64,000 nt of DNA, from positions 1-64,000 of the forward strand of contig JAFVXI010000006.1 in the NCBI GenBank assembly GCA_017501245.1, given 5' to 3'. The stretch comes from Clostridia bacterium. Its GTDB lineage: Bacteria > Bacillota > Clostridia > Oscillospirales > CAG-272. Positions 27,328 through 36,386 of the stretch are shown here, one piece after another. The translations under genes and the position numbers were made by a program. Under the pieces are notes generated by a model. That model was not told the origin of the DNA and searched no databases. It worked only from the letters and a program-made list of their open reading frames with translations. Each line of letters opens with the position of its first letter. Position 1 is the stretch's first letter.

Positions 27328-27342
27328 TCACCGATACGGTGA
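27328..27342 (-). promoter_or_regulatory. Inverted repeat in the leader of the Crp/Fnr gene
   Basis: TCACCGATACGGTGA forms TCACC-GATAC-GGTGA just downstream of the predicted start of transcription and just upstream of the ribosome binding site. It could be an autoregulatory operator or an mRNA hairpin. It is not the same as the GTGAC-N3-GTCAC site. Confidence 0.45.
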
Positions 27343-27360
27343 AAGTTATATTATACTTAT

Positions 27361-27389
27361 AATATAACACTCTTTTGAAATTATGTCAA
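27361..27389 (-). promoter_or_regulatory. Promoter of the Crp/Fnr gene
   Basis: On the minus strand TTGACA (27384-27389) and TATATT (27361-27366) are 17 bases apart. It is divergent from the superoxide reductase promoter; the shared palindrome at 27406-27418 lies about 58 bases upstream of its expected start site. Confidence 0.85.
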
Positions 27390-27405
27390 GTCGGAGATAA
27401 AAACC

Positions 27406-27446
27406 GTGACTAAGTCACTGAAACGGCAGAGAAAATACGCTATAAT
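27406..27446 (+). promoter_or_regulatory. Crp/Fnr-type operator and -10 box of the superoxide reductase operon
   Basis: The palindrome GTGAC-TAA-GTCAC (27406-27418) is centred at 27412, and TATAAT starts at 27441, exactly 29 bases later, as at thioredoxin. No -35 box is visible at the right distance, which fits dependence on an activator. Confidence 0.78.
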
Positions 27447-27482
27447 AAAACCATCAAAGATAAACATAAGGAGATAATCAAA

Positions 27483-27863
27483 ATGTCTGAAAGCAAGTTT
27501 TATAGATGTGAGAGATGCGGCAACATCGCAGGTAAGATCAAGGATTCGGGTGTGCCTATGGTATGCTGCGGAGAAAAGATGAAGAAGCTTGAGCCCGGCG
27601 TCGTCGAGGCAAGCCACGAGAAGCATATCCCCGTCGTCAGCGTCGAGGGAGATAAGGTCAAGGTCGTTGTCGGCTCGGTCGAGCATCCTATGGCGCCCGA
27701 GCACAGCATCGAGTGGATCTATCTTGAAACCGACAAGGGCGGCCAGCGCAAAAACCTCGCCCCCGGTGAGGCTCCCGTAGCCCTCTTCGCCCTCGCAGGC
27801 GAGAAGCCCGTAGCGGTATATGCTTATTGCAATCTTCACGGCCTTTGGAAGGCTGACGTCTGA
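27483..27863 (+). CDS. dfx: Desulfoferrodoxin (superoxide reductase)
   Basis: A 126-residue protein that reduces superoxide to peroxide without making oxygen. The N-terminal desulforedoxin domain binds iron through YRCERCGNIAG and MVCCGEKM. The C-terminal centre II has the four His and one Cys ligands in EKHIPVV, VEHPMAPEHSIEW and CNLHGLW. It heads an operon with ferritin and rubredoxin, the latter being the usual electron donor. Confidence 0.95.
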   Translation: MSESKFYRCERCGNIAGKIKDSGVPMVCCGEKMKKLEPGVVEASHEKHIPVVSVEGDKVKVVVGSVEHPMAPEHSIEWIYLETDKGGQRKNLAPGEAPVALFALAGEKPVAVYAYCNLHGLWKADV

Positions 27864-27886
27864 TCAGAATAAGGAGAAGGAAAACA

Positions 27887-28399
27887 ATGATGGATAAAAG
27901 AGTTCACGAGCTATTAAACCAGCAGATAAACAAGGAGCTTTACTCCGCTTATCTCTATCTCGACTTTTCAAACTACTTTTCGAGAGTGGGTCTTGACGGC
28001 TTCGCAAACTGGTATATGATCCAGGCGCAGGAGGAGCGTGACCACGCAATGCTCTTCTATCAGTACCTCCAGAATGAAAACCAGGTAGTGACCCTCGACG
28101 CCGTCGCAAAGCCCGACAAGGTGTTTGACTGTCATATGGACGTCCTTAAGGCGGGGCTTGAGCACGAGGAGTACGTAACCTCGCTCATCCACGACATCTA
28201 TTCCGCCGCCCACGACGTGCGCGACTACCGTGCGATGCAGTTCCTCGACTGGTTCGTCAAGGAGCAGGGCGAGGAGGAGACCAACGCCAACGACCTCATC
28301 TCCAAGATGGAGCTTTTCGGCTCCGATCCCAAGGGATTGTATATGCTGAATTCCGAGCTTGCGGCACGTGTCTACACCGCACCCTCGCTCGTACTTTAA
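27887..28399 (+). CDS. ftnA: Ferritin (FtnA type)
   Basis: A 170-residue four-helix iron-storage protein. Ferroxidase residues lie in QINKELYSAYLYLD and QAQEERDHAMLF, and a late pair in EQGEEETNANDLI. Length is typical. GGAGAAGG precedes two successive ATGs (27887 and 27890). Co-transcription with superoxide reductase suggests removal of free iron as part of the same oxygen defence. Confidence 0.95.
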   Translation: MMDKRVHELLNQQINKELYSAYLYLDFSNYFSRVGLDGFANWYMIQAQEERDHAMLFYQYLQNENQVVTLDAVAKPDKVFDCHMDVLKAGLEHEEYVTSLIHDIYSAAHDVRDYRAMQFLDWFVKEQGEEETNANDLISKMELFGSDPKGLYMLNSELAARVYTAPSLVL

Positions 28400-28436
28400 T
28401 AAAAGATCAAACCGATAAACAAGGAGAAAAAGAAAA

Positions 28437-28592
28437 ATGAAATACGTATGTGATATCTGCGGCTGGGAATACGACGAGGAGGCAGGCGCCCCCGAGCATG
28501 GCATCGAGCCCGGCACGAAATTTGAGGACCTTCCCGACGACTTTGAATGCCCCCTCTGCGGAGTAGGCAAGGATATGTTCTCGGAGAATTAA
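28437..28592 (+). CDS. rub: Rubredoxin
   Basis: A 51-residue iron-sulfur-free electron carrier with one iron bound by four Cys: [11 protein letters not shown] near the start and [11 protein letters not shown] near the end. The central [14 protein letters not shown] is the usual rubredoxin loop. AAGGAG lies 13 bases before the ATG. It completes the dfx-ftnA-rub operon and is the likely reductant for superoxide reductase. Confidence 0.95.
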   Translation: MKYVCDICGWEYDEEAGAPEHGIEPGTKFEDLPDDFECPLCGVGKDMFSEN

Positions 28593-28595
28593 AGG

Positions 28596-28762
28596 TATAC
28601 AGCGACACCGTCGCTGATGAGATACAGCCCTGAGGCTGATGAGATACAAGGCTTGCGCCTTGATGATATACAGCGACAGCGTCGCTGATGAGATGCAGCC
28701 CCGAGGGCTGATGATATACAAGGCTTGCGCCTTGATGATATACAGCCCTCAGGGCTGTATAT
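28596..28762 (+). repeat. Array of short palindromes with GATGAKATACA linkers
   Basis: Seven small hairpins follow one another: GCGAC-acc-GTCGC, GCCC-tga-GGC, AGGC-ttgc-GCCT, GCGAC-agc-GTCGC, GCCC-cga-GGGC, AGGC-ttgc-GCCT, GCCC-tca-GGGC. They are joined by TGATGAgATACA or TGATGAtATACA. Three hairpin types recur in a repeating order. The array starts 4 bases after the rubredoxin stop and ends just before a terminator. Confidence 0.9.
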
Positions 28763-28784
28763 GCAAACAAACCCTTACAAATGT

Positions 28785-28845
28785 ATGAAAAAACGAGCAT
28801 ACGAAAGACCCCGAGAGAGGCTTCGTGTGCTCGTTTTTGTTTTTG
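28785..28845. terminator. Bidirectional terminator between the oxygen-defence operon and the second Opp operon
   Basis: ACGAGCATACGAA (28793-28805) pairs with TTCGTGTGCTCGT (28822-28834), with A-runs on the left and T-runs on the right. The remainder up to 28969 shows no gene. Confidence 0.85.
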
Positions 28846-28969
28846 CTTTTTACCCCTTGTGCCGCCGACACGCACTTCAGGTGCGGGGGGCGGACGGTCC
28901 CCGCCCGGCTTGCCCTCATTTATGGGGATAGCCGAGCGGGGAGATGCGGGGGGAGTATCCTATCCTGCC

Positions 28970-29221
28970 TTAAGAGGCAAATTCAAGGATAAGATAGAGG
29001 ACGAGGAAGGCGACGCATATCGCACCCATCGTAACCAGCATTGGCACTATCATAGAGCGCACGGCTCTGACGTAGGTCTGCCATTTTGCCTTGAAGCTGC
29101 CGTCGTCGTTTACGTTGAGGGGGCGCCTGCCGCCTCCGAGGGCGGACATATCCGAGATGGTCGAGCCATCGTCGATATAGGTCACCTTGTCCTTCTTTTT
29201 CTTCTTTTTATCCTTAGCCAT
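28970..29221 (-). CDS. Small membrane protein at the end of the Opp operon
   Basis: An 83-residue protein. It begins with a Lys-rich stretch (MAKDKKKKKKDK), continues with YIDDGSTISDMSALGGG, and ends in one or two membrane helices at about residues 53-80. The YIDDG-x-T-x-x-DM motif recurs in small membrane proteins of Bacillota whose role is unknown. The ATG is 2 bases after the stop of the ATPase gene, so it belongs to that operon. Confidence 0.7.
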   Translation of the reverse strand: MAKDKKKKKKDKVTYIDDGSTISDMSALGGGRRPLNVNDDGSFKAKWQTYVRAVRSMIVPMLVTMGAICVAFLVLYLILEFAS

Positions 29222-29223
29222 AA

Positions 29224-30267
29224 TCACTTATCCTCTTCGAGAAGATGGCAGGCGGCGAAGTGTCCGTCGCCGTATTCCTTATATTCGGGCACCACCTCGG
29301 CACACTTTGCCGTCGCATAGGGGCAACGTGTGTGGAAGCGGCAGCCGCTCGGGGGATTTGCGGGGGAGGGGATATCTCCCTTAAGCACGATCCTGTTCAT
29401 CTTTTCGTCGGGGTTGGGGTTAGGAATAGCGGAGAAGAGAGCCTTGGTGTAGGGATGCAGGGGATTCGAGAAGATATCCTTCTTGGATCCGAACTCGACC
29501 ATAGAGCCGAGATACATTACGCCTATCCTGTCGGAGATGAACTTAACTACCGAAAGATCGTGAGAGATGAAGAGGTAGGTGAGGTTCATCGTCTTTTGCA
29601 GGCTCTTTAAAAGGTTGATTATCTGCGCCTGGATAGAAACGTCCAGCGCCGAGACAGGCTCGTCGCAGATGACGAGCTTGGGGTTTACCGAGAGGGCTCT
29701 TGCGATGCAGATACGCTGCCTCTGTCCACCCGAAAACTCGTGGGGATAACGCTCGTAATAGTAGTCGCGCAGGCCGCACTTCTCCATGAGGTCGAGCACG
29801 TAGCTCTTTACCTCCTCCTTGGGGACGATGCCATGCACCAGCACGGGCTCGGAGAGTATATCGCCGACGGTCGCTCTGGGGGGCAGGGAGGAGTAGGGAT
29901 CCTGGAAGATGATCTGCATATCCGTGCGCAGATGCCTCATCTCCTTGCTGCCGTAATTCGTGATGTCCTCACCGTTAAAGATGATCTGACCTCCCGAGGG
30001 CTCGTGGAGCTTGAGGATGGTTCTGCCGAGGGTGGTCTTGCCGCAGCCGGACTCACCGACGATGCCTATCGTCTCGCCGGGGCGGAGCTTGAAGGAGACG
30101 TCGTCAACGGCGATAAGCTCCTGAAGAACCTTTCCCGTAAAGGACTTCTTTATAGGGAAGCACTTTCTTAAGTGTCTGATCTCGAGCAGAGCGTCGGGAT
30201 CGTAGTCGAGGCTAGCCTCCTCACGGAGCGCATCCTTTTCAAATTCTGTAAGCTTTTCACTTGACAT
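29224..30267 (-). CDS. Peptide ABC transporter ATPase, OppF type
   Basis: A 347-residue ATPase of the second Opp system. Walker A is GESGCGKTT, the Q-loop lies in [14 protein letters not shown], the signature is [15 protein letters not shown], Walker B is [12 protein letters not shown] and the switch is [11 protein letters not shown]. The tail [19 protein letters not shown] is the Cys-bearing C-terminal extension of oligopeptide ATPases. ATG at 30267 overlaps the preceding gene by 11 bases and follows GGAGGTGA. Confidence 0.95.
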   Translation of the reverse strand: MSSEKLTEFEKDALREEASLDYDPDALLEIRHLRKCFPIKKSFTGKVLQELIAVDDVSFKLRPGETIGIVGESGCGKTTLGRTILKLHEPSGGQIIFNGEDITNYGSKEMRHLRTDMQIIFQDPYSSLPPRATVGDILSEPVLVHGIVPKEEVKSYVLDLMEKCGLRDYYYERYPHEFSGGQRQRICIARALSVNPKLVICDEPVSALDVSIQAQIINLLKSLQKTMNLTYLFISHDLSVVKFISDRIGVMYLGSMVEFGSKKDIFSNPLHPYTKALFSAIPNPNPDEKMNRIVLKGDIPSPANPPSGCRFHTRCPYATAKCAEVVPEYKEYGDGHFAACHLLEEDK

Positions 30268-31612
30268 CGTCAATCACCTCCTCACCGTAGAGATGGCAGG
30301 CCACGTAATGCGTGGGGCTGACGCGGATCATGCCGGGGTAGTCGCCCGAGCAAGCCTCCTTGCACTGCGAGCATCTTTCCTTAAAGAAGCAGTGCGAGGG
30401 CATATTAACGGGGTTGGGGACGTTTCCGGGTATGTTAAAGAGCGTGTCGGAGTCGGACGTCATAGTGGGCTTCGACTTCTGGAGGCCGACGGTGTAGGGA
30501 TGCATCGGATTGTGGAAGATCTCGCTGACCGTGCCCTGCTCGATAACTCTGCCCGCATACATAACCACGACGTAGTCTGCCATCTCGGCGATAATGCCGA
30601 GGTCGTGGGTTATGAGCATTATAGAGCCGTCGATCCTGTCCTTAAGCTCACGCAAAAGATCGAGGATCTGAGCCTGAATGGTAACGTCAAGAGCCGTGGT
30701 AGGCTCGTCTGCAATTATCAGCCTCGGGTCGCATGCGAGAGCCATAGAGATCATAACTCTCTGGCGCATACCTCCCGAAAGCTCGTGGGGATAGGAATTG
30801 TAAACTCTCTCGGGCATAGCTATGCCGACGAGCTTGAGCATCTCGATCGAGCGTGCCTTAGCCATCTCGGGCGTTGCACCGGGCGTATGCACGAAAACGA
30901 CCTCGTCGAGCTGGTCGCCGATGGTGAAAACGGGGTTAAGAGAGGTCATCGGCTCCTGGAAGATCATCGAGATCTGTCTGCCTCTGATGCGATGCATCTC
31001 GTGGATGGGCATCTTTGCGATGTCGTAGACCTTCTCCTCCATCTCGTATTCGTAGATGCCGGAGTCGTTTACCTTCTGCTTGGGGATCATGACGGGCTTG
31101 CCGGCCTCGTCGAGCATAGCGGCGCCCTTCTTGTCGAGCGCCTCGGTGAGGATGACGTTGCCCTCCTCGTCCCTTTCGTAGATCGGGATGGGCTTGCCCT
31201 CGGCGTCCCTCTTAAAGTCGAGCGACTTAAAGCGTATGCTGCCCGAATAGATCTGACCCGTGGGGCCCTGCAAGAGCTGCATGACCGACATACTCGTAAC
31301 CGACTTGCCGCAGCCCGACTCGCCGACGACGCCGACGACCGAGCCCTTAGGGATATTGATGGAAACGCCGTTAACGGCCTTGACGATGCCCTGCTCGGTG
31401 AAGAAGTAGGTGTGCAGGTCGTCGATCTCGAGGATGTTTGCCTCGTCCTTCATCTCGCTGATGAATTCGCTCTCGTCGCACTTGCGGTGCTTCTTGCGCT
31501 CAAGCTCCATCATAACCTTGGAGTTTGCCTTTGCGATCTCGCGGATCTCCTTAGCGGAGAGGTAATGAGAGTCGGAATTATCCTTCTTTTTAAAGAAATC
31601 AAATAAGCCCAT
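30257..31612 (-). CDS. Peptide ABC transporter ATPase, OppD type with insertion
   Basis: A 451-residue ATPase. Walker A GESGCGKS is at 97-104, the Q-loop Gln at 219 in [14 protein letters not shown], then [15 protein letters not shown] and [12 protein letters not shown]. Between about 132 and 200 lies an extra segment of roughly 65 residues, rich in charged residues ([16 protein letters not shown], and later [17 protein letters not shown]), absent from ordinary OppD. An N-terminal extension of about 58 residues is also present. The C terminus has [25 protein letters not shown] precedes the ATG. Confidence 0.93.
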   Translation of the reverse strand: MGLFDFFKKKDNSDSHYLSAKEIREIAKANSKVMMELERKKHRKCDESEFISEMKDEANILEIDDLHTYFFTEQGIVKAVNGVSINIPKGSVVGVVGESGCGKSVTSMSVMQLLQGPTGQIYSGSIRFKSLDFKRDAEGKPIPIYERDEEGNVILTEALDKKGAAMLDEAGKPVMIPKQKVNDSGIYEYEMEEKVYDIAKMPIHEMHRIRGRQISMIFQEPMTSLNPVFTIGDQLDEVVFVHTPGATPEMAKARSIEMLKLVGIAMPERVYNSYPHELSGGMRQRVMISMALACDPRLIIADEPTTALDVTIQAQILDLLRELKDRIDGSIMLITHDLGIIAEMADYVVVMYAGRVIEQGTVSEIFHNPMHPYTVGLQKSKPTMTSDSDTLFNIPGNVPNPVNMPSHCFFKERCSQCKEACSGDYPGMIRVSPTHYVACHLYGEEVIDDVK

Positions 31613-31614
31613 AA

Positions 31615-32670
31615 TTACCTCCTGCTCTTCGGGTCGAGCGCATCGCGCAGACCGTCGCCTACAAAGTTAAAGCCGAGAACCGCAAGGATGATGCAGATGC
31701 CGGGAGGACCCCATACGTTGAAGAAGTTCTGAAGTATGTTAAGGTCGTTTGCCGAGTTGATCATCGTACCCCAAGCGGCGTACTTCTCGGGTGCGCCGAG
31801 TCCAAGGTAGGAGAGCGACGCCTCGTAAAGGATCATGCTGCCGAGGCTGAGCGTCATCGAAACGATGAGCTGGGGCATAACGTTCGGGATCAGATGCTTG
31901 AAGATCTTTCTGCCCGTGGAGTAGCCCATTGCCTCCGCCGCAACCATATATTCCTGCTCGCGCAGGGAGAGGATCTGACCGCGCACAAGACGAGCCGTGC
32001 CCGACCAGGAGATAAGCGTCAGAAACGCCATCAGATAGTATATCCTGTATTGAAGGTCGATGCCGATCGCCTCGATTATCGTTCCTACTATAAGCAGGAT
32101 AGGGAAGCCGGGCAGACACATCAGGATGTCGCAAATTCTCATTATCACCGTGTCAACGACACCGCCGAAATAGCCCGCAAGGCCGCCGAACACGACGCCG
32201 AAGAGCGTGATGATAAACACCGAGAGGAATGAGATAGTAAGGGATATTTTACCGCCCTCCATAATTCTTGCAAGAACGTCGTAGCCGTTCTTATCGGTGC
32301 CGAGGGGGTGGCTTCCGTCCATGGGGGCGAGCGCATTCAGCGTCTTTTTGGTCTCTACGACCTGGTAGAAGGAATGCTCGACGCCCTCATCGTCAACGTA
32401 TGTAATGAGCGTCTTTGTGTATTCGACCTTTCCGCCGGAGTCCTGCTCTGCGGGTCCCCACTGAGTGTAAAACACGGGGCCGAGCCAGCAGAAGAGGAAG
32501 AGGCCGAGGATCATAACGAGACCTACGATACTGAGCTTGGAGCGGAAGAAGCGGCGCAGCACCATCTGCGTCGGAGACATGAGCTTGACGTTTTTGTCAT
32601 GAGGCTCGGTCGCCTCGGGAGCCTTTACCTCAGGGGAGGCGTCGGCTACGGTGATCTTTTCGTTTTCCAT
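31615..32670 (-). CDS. Peptide ABC transporter permease, OppC type
   Basis: A 351-residue permease. A cytoplasmic N-terminal stretch of about 45 residues precedes the first helix, and the core starts at HPLGTDKNGYDVLARI. The EAA loop is AAEAMGYSTGRKIFKHLIPN, and the end is GDGLRDALDPKSRR. A modest external insert of about 45 residues sits after helix one. It lies 2 bases before the OppD-like gene. Confidence 0.95.
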   Translation of the reverse strand: MENEKITVADASPEVKAPEATEPHDKNVKLMSPTQMVLRRFFRSKLSIVGLVMILGLFLFCWLGPVFYTQWGPAEQDSGGKVEYTKTLITYVDDEGVEHSFYQVVETKKTLNALAPMDGSHPLGTDKNGYDVLARIMEGGKISLTISFLSVFIITLFGVVFGGLAGYFGGVVDTVIMRICDILMCLPGFPILLIVGTIIEAIGIDLQYRIYYLMAFLTLISWSGTARLVRGQILSLREQEYMVAAEAMGYSTGRKIFKHLIPNVMPQLIVSMTLSLGSMILYEASLSYLGLGAPEKYAAWGTMINSANDLNILQNFFNVWGPPGICIILAVLGFNFVGDGLRDALDPKSRR

Positions 32671-32682
32671 ATCCGTCCTCCT

Positions 32683-33675
32683 TTACTGAAGCTTGACTCT
32701 CGGGTCTACCCATGCGTACATAAGGTCTGCGAGCAGGACGCCTATGACCGAGAGCAGAGCGAGGAACATATTGTAGCCCATGATGAATGGGATATCCGCA
32801 GAGATCATCGCCTGGAATGCCTTGTTTCCGATACCGGGCAGGTCAAAGACCTGCTCGGTGATGATCGCTCCCGAGAAGAGGGAGGGAAGAAGGCCCGCAA
32901 GAGACGTTACGAGAGGGATGAGGGTGTTGCGGAAGGCGTGCTTGTAGATGACGGTCTTCTCGCTGAGGCCCTTTGCCCTTGCCGTGCGGATGTAGTCGGA
33001 GTTAAGCACCTCGAGCATATTCGTCCTCGTCATTCTCATTCGTCCGCCTATACTGAGGATAACGACTGTGAGAATGGGGATGAACATATGCCTGAAGTAG
33101 TCGAAGATACGGGCGATGCCCGTAAGGTCGGAGGATGCGTCTATCAAGCCCGACGGCGGGAACCAGCCGAGCTTCATAGCGAAGATATCCTTCAGCATCT
33201 GGCCGAAGAAGAAGGAGGGGAGCGATATACCGATCATTACGATAACGGTAACGACGTAGTCCCTCACCGAGTACTGATGCGTAGCTGCGGTGATGCCGAG
33301 AGGGATAGCTATCATAAATTCAAAGAAGGTTGCTATAAGTGCGACAGCAAAGGAGACGCCCATATGGTCCTTGATGACGTCGATAACGGGGGCTCCGTAC
33401 TTGAAGCTCGTTCCGAAGTCGAAGCGAAGCATAGAGAGCAGCCAGCTGCCATAGCCCTTCAGTATACCGAGGAAGCTGTTGTCCTCAAGACCGTATAGCG
33501 CCTTCATGCTATCTATCGTCTCCTGAGGGATCGTGGCTCCGCCCTGGTTCATCTGTGCGATTTTATCATCGATGAAGCTCACGGGCATACATCTGATAAG
33601 ACAGTATATTATGAGAGAAACACCGAGAAGTATAAGCAAGCACAGGGCTAATCTTTTGAGTATATACTTCAGCAT
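32683..33675 (-). CDS. Peptide ABC transporter permease, OppB type
   Basis: A 330-residue permease starting MLKYILKRLALCLLILLGVS. The EAA loop is RAKGLSEKTVIYKHAFRNTL, and the end LMYAWVDPRVKLQ is typical. It forms the channel with the OppC-like protein and lies 12 bases from it. Confidence 0.95.
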   Translation of the reverse strand: MLKYILKRLALCLLILLGVSLIIYCLIRCMPVSFIDDKIAQMNQGGATIPQETIDSMKALYGLEDNSFLGILKGYGSWLLSMLRFDFGTSFKYGAPVIDVIKDHMGVSFAVALIATFFEFMIAIPLGITAATHQYSVRDYVVTVIVMIGISLPSFFFGQMLKDIFAMKLGWFPPSGLIDASSDLTGIARIFDYFRHMFIPILTVVILSIGGRMRMTRTNMLEVLNSDYIRTARAKGLSEKTVIYKHAFRNTLIPLVTSLAGLLPSLFSGAIITEQVFDLPGIGNKAFQAMISADIPFIMGYNMFLALLSVIGVLLADLMYAWVDPRVKLQ

Positions 33676-33688
33676 AATTTACCTTTCC

Positions 33689-36346
33689 TTATTTTGCAAA
33701 CTCGATCTCCCAGATCTTATCGAGAGGCGAGGAATAGGGATTGATAACCTCGGGGAAGGTCGTCTCGTCTATAACGTTGGTGTTATAAGCGTAGAGCACG
33801 CTCCTCTGGTAGACGGGGAGCTCGACGGCAAGATCGAGGATGTAGCCGAGAGCCTGTCTGTAAAGGCCCTTACGGGTCTCGATATCGTCGGTCTCACGAG
33901 CCTGGTCGATGACGTCGGAGAGGTCGGAGAGGATGCCGTACTCCTCGCTGGTGGTGTTCTGAAGGATCTCACGGTAGCCCCAGGCGAGAACGCTCGTTGC
34001 GGTGGAGTTCTTGTGATATACCTGATAGAGGTCGGGGTCGATGGTGGAGCCCCATGCTGCCGCCCAGACTGCGAGAGAGCCGGTCGAGAGCTTGGTGAGC
34101 GCCTGAGTGTCTGCAACTACCTCGATGTCCCAGCCGCACTTGTTAAGAAGCTCTGCCGCGTGGATAAAGGTGTTGTAGGTGGGGTGGTCGGTGAGGTTTG
34201 CGCCCGCGATGGTGAACTTGATCGAAAGCTCGGAATCACCCTCTGCAACGCCTGCAGCGGTCATATAGTTTCTGATCTGCTCCATAGCGGTCTCATCGTT
34301 GAACTGCTTTGCGGGGTAGTCGTGGAGGTTGTCACGGTCGTTCTTGCCCTGTGCGTCCTTGGGATAAGCCCAGGAGACGGTGGACATAGGCCAGTAGATG
34401 GTCTCGGCGGTTCCGGTTCTGTAATAGGAGAGAGCTCTGCTCGTATCCATAGCCGCCATGATAGCTCTACGAAGGTTGATGTCCTTGACCTTACCTGCGT
34501 TGATACCGATGTAACCGTAGCCGAGCTGATCGGTGTAGGTGCTCTCGATACCCTTGTTCTTCATAGAGTTGATCTTATTGATGTTGTCATCGGTGAGCTG
34601 AGGAGTTACGTAATGTACCTCGCCCGACTCAAGTGCGTTAAGTGCGTTGGATGCGCTGGTGACCTTGTAGCGGACCTTCTCGATCTTTGCGTTCTCGATG
34701 CCCTCGCCGACGGTCTCAAAGTAGGTGTTAGCCTTGAAGTAAACTACGTTGTCCTGGAAGAAGGCGGTGCCCTGAGGATTATCCTCGTTCTTAGCGTTTG
34801 TTGCCTTGTATGCGCCTGCGCCAACGGGAACCTTGATGTTTCTTACAGACTGGATGACGTCGGTCATAAACTCGTAGGAGCCGAACTCAACGCCGAACTT
34901 GTTGTTTGCGATATCTACGTCGTAGCCCTCGGCGTAGTAGTGCTGGGGAGCAACTGCAAATGCAAAGTTCCAGACAGCCTTGGGGTCAACGCCGTCGATG
35001 GTGATCTGAAGGATATCGTACTCGCCTGCGTTCTTGGGCGTGCCGTCCTCGTTATGCTCCTTAGCTACGGTGTAGGTGGTGCCGTTAACGGTAACGGTGG
35101 TGGGAGCGCCTGCGGTGTGGCCGAGCGACTTGATGCCCTCGATGGAGGGGATCGCAAGCTCGCCGTCGGTGATGCTTGCGTGGAGAACTACTGCCTTAGC
35201 CTTAGCGAGATACTCGTTCTGGAGCTTCTGTGCGGTTGCCCAGTACATGAGGATCTGGTGGAGCTCGGTGCTGATCTTTCTGTTGTAGACGTAGTCGATA
35301 GCTTCCTCCATCGTCTTGATAGAGGTGTTATACATGGGGGTGAGGGTCTCGATCTCGGTCTTGATGTCCTTGTTTGTTACGGGATCCTTCTTATACTTGA
35401 TCTCTACGAGGCCCTCGTAGCACATAAATGCGAAGATAGGATCCTTGAACTCCTTGTGGTTCTTGTAGGGGATCTCGGTGTAAGCCTCCTGAGCCGAAAC
35501 GTAGTCGTCGCCGAGCTCCTCCTTGAAATACTTGAGAGCAAGCTCGTAGTCAGCAAGGAGATTCTGAACGGTGACCTCGTCGGGGTTGTTGGAGATAGCC
35601 TGCTTATAGCCTGCGCTGAGGCCGTGAGCAAGGATAGCAGCCTTCATCTGATCGTAGGTAGCGGAGTAGGTGCCTGCGGTCTGGGTCTTGCCCGCCTGCA
35701 TAAAGAGGTTGATCAGCTCGTTCATACGGTTGGTTGCATGAACCTGAGCCGCACCGGAGATGGTCTCGTCGATGTCCGAGTCTGCGCCGTGGGTCTGGCT
35801 TCTGTATTCAGCGAGGCCGAGGATGTCGGTCGAATACATAGTTGCAGAGCCGGTGTAAACGGGATCGAGATAAACGTAGAGGTTGAAGAGTACGTCGCCG
35901 ATAGTGAGCGGAACGCCGTCGGAATACTTGATGCCGTTCTTGATTACGAAGGTGTAGGTGGTCTGACCCTTTTCGCCCTTGGTGCCGTCAAAGGTCTGCT
36001 CAAAGTCCTTGGTAACGACTGCCTGATCGTCGCCGAACTCGATGGTCACCTCGCCGTTCTCATAGCCGGTGGTGAGCATGCCGATCTGCGTCATAGAAAC
36101 GATCGTGCCGTCTGCCGCAGTGGTAGAGAAGAAGGGGTTGAAGAGTCCGTCAAGCTCCTCCGTCATGATGACGAAGGCGTCGGGCTTCGCTCCGAGGAGC
36201 GAGAGGGTGATGGCGATGGCGCTGATTACGATCGCAACGACGAGAACCGCCGCTATCGCACCGATCAGAACCTTCTTGTTCGAGAGAAGAGCCTTAAGCT
36301 TTCCTCCCACGCCGCTCACAGCGGCGCTGTTTCCGTTGTTTTCCAT
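33689..36346 (-). CDS. Peptide-binding protein of the second Opp system, membrane-anchored (SBP family 5)
   Basis: An 885-residue extracytoplasmic receptor. Instead of a lipobox it has a long hydrophobic helix at about residues 25-52 with no Cys, so it is probably held by an uncleaved anchor. The mature part has family 5 traits such as YTFVIKNGIKYSDGVPLTI and NLRRAIMAAMDTSRAL. It is much larger than OppA (about 540). ATG at 36346 follows GGAGG; the open frame extends to 36424 without a better start. It may receive peptides released by the subtilase encoded upstream. Confidence 0.9.
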   Translation of the reverse strand: MENNGNSAAVSGVGGKLKALLSNKKVLIGAIAAVLVVAIVISAIAITLSLLGAKPDAFVIMTEELDGLFNPFFSTTAADGTIVSMTQIGMLTTGYENGEVTIEFGDDQAVVTKDFEQTFDGTKGEKGQTTYTFVIKNGIKYSDGVPLTIGDVLFNLYVYLDPVYTGSATMYSTDILGLAEYRSQTHGADSDIDETISGAAQVHATNRMNELINLFMQAGKTQTAGTYSATYDQMKAAILAHGLSAGYKQAISNNPDEVTVQNLLADYELALKYFKEELGDDYVSAQEAYTEIPYKNHKEFKDPIFAFMCYEGLVEIKYKKDPVTNKDIKTEIETLTPMYNTSIKTMEEAIDYVYNRKISTELHQILMYWATAQKLQNEYLAKAKAVVLHASITDGELAIPSIEGIKSLGHTAGAPTTVTVNGTTYTVAKEHNEDGTPKNAGEYDILQITIDGVDPKAVWNFAFAVAPQHYYAEGYDVDIANNKFGVEFGSYEFMTDVIQSVRNIKVPVGAGAYKATNAKNEDNPQGTAFFQDNVVYFKANTYFETVGEGIENAKIEKVRYKVTSASNALNALESGEVHYVTPQLTDDNINKINSMKNKGIESTYTDQLGYGYIGINAGKVKDINLRRAIMAAMDTSRALSYYRTGTAETIYWPMSTVSWAYPKDAQGKNDRDNLHDYPAKQFNDETAMEQIRNYMTAAGVAEGDSELSIKFTIAGANLTDHPTYNTFIHAAELLNKCGWDIEVVADTQALTKLSTGSLAVWAAAWGSTIDPDLYQVYHKNSTATSVLAWGYREILQNTTSEEYGILSDLSDVIDQARETDDIETRKGLYRQALGYILDLAVELPVYQRSVLYAYNTNVIDETTFPEVINPYSSPLDKIWEIEFAK

Positions 36347-36386
36347 TTTTATATTCCTCCAATTAAAATAATCCGATTTAGCCTCT

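Noticed and set aside
28596-28762. Possible CRISPR array
   Set aside because: The constant part is only about 11 bases, the variable parts are self-complementary and partly repeated, and there are no cas genes.
28396-28875. A 159-residue minus-strand frame with repeated YHQGASL-type strings
   Set aside because: The repeats are translation of the GATGATATACA array. It also crosses rubredoxin on the other strand.
30293-31606. A 437-residue plus-strand open frame
   Set aside because: It is the complement of the OppD-like gene; no domain is recognisable and no ribosome binding site precedes it.
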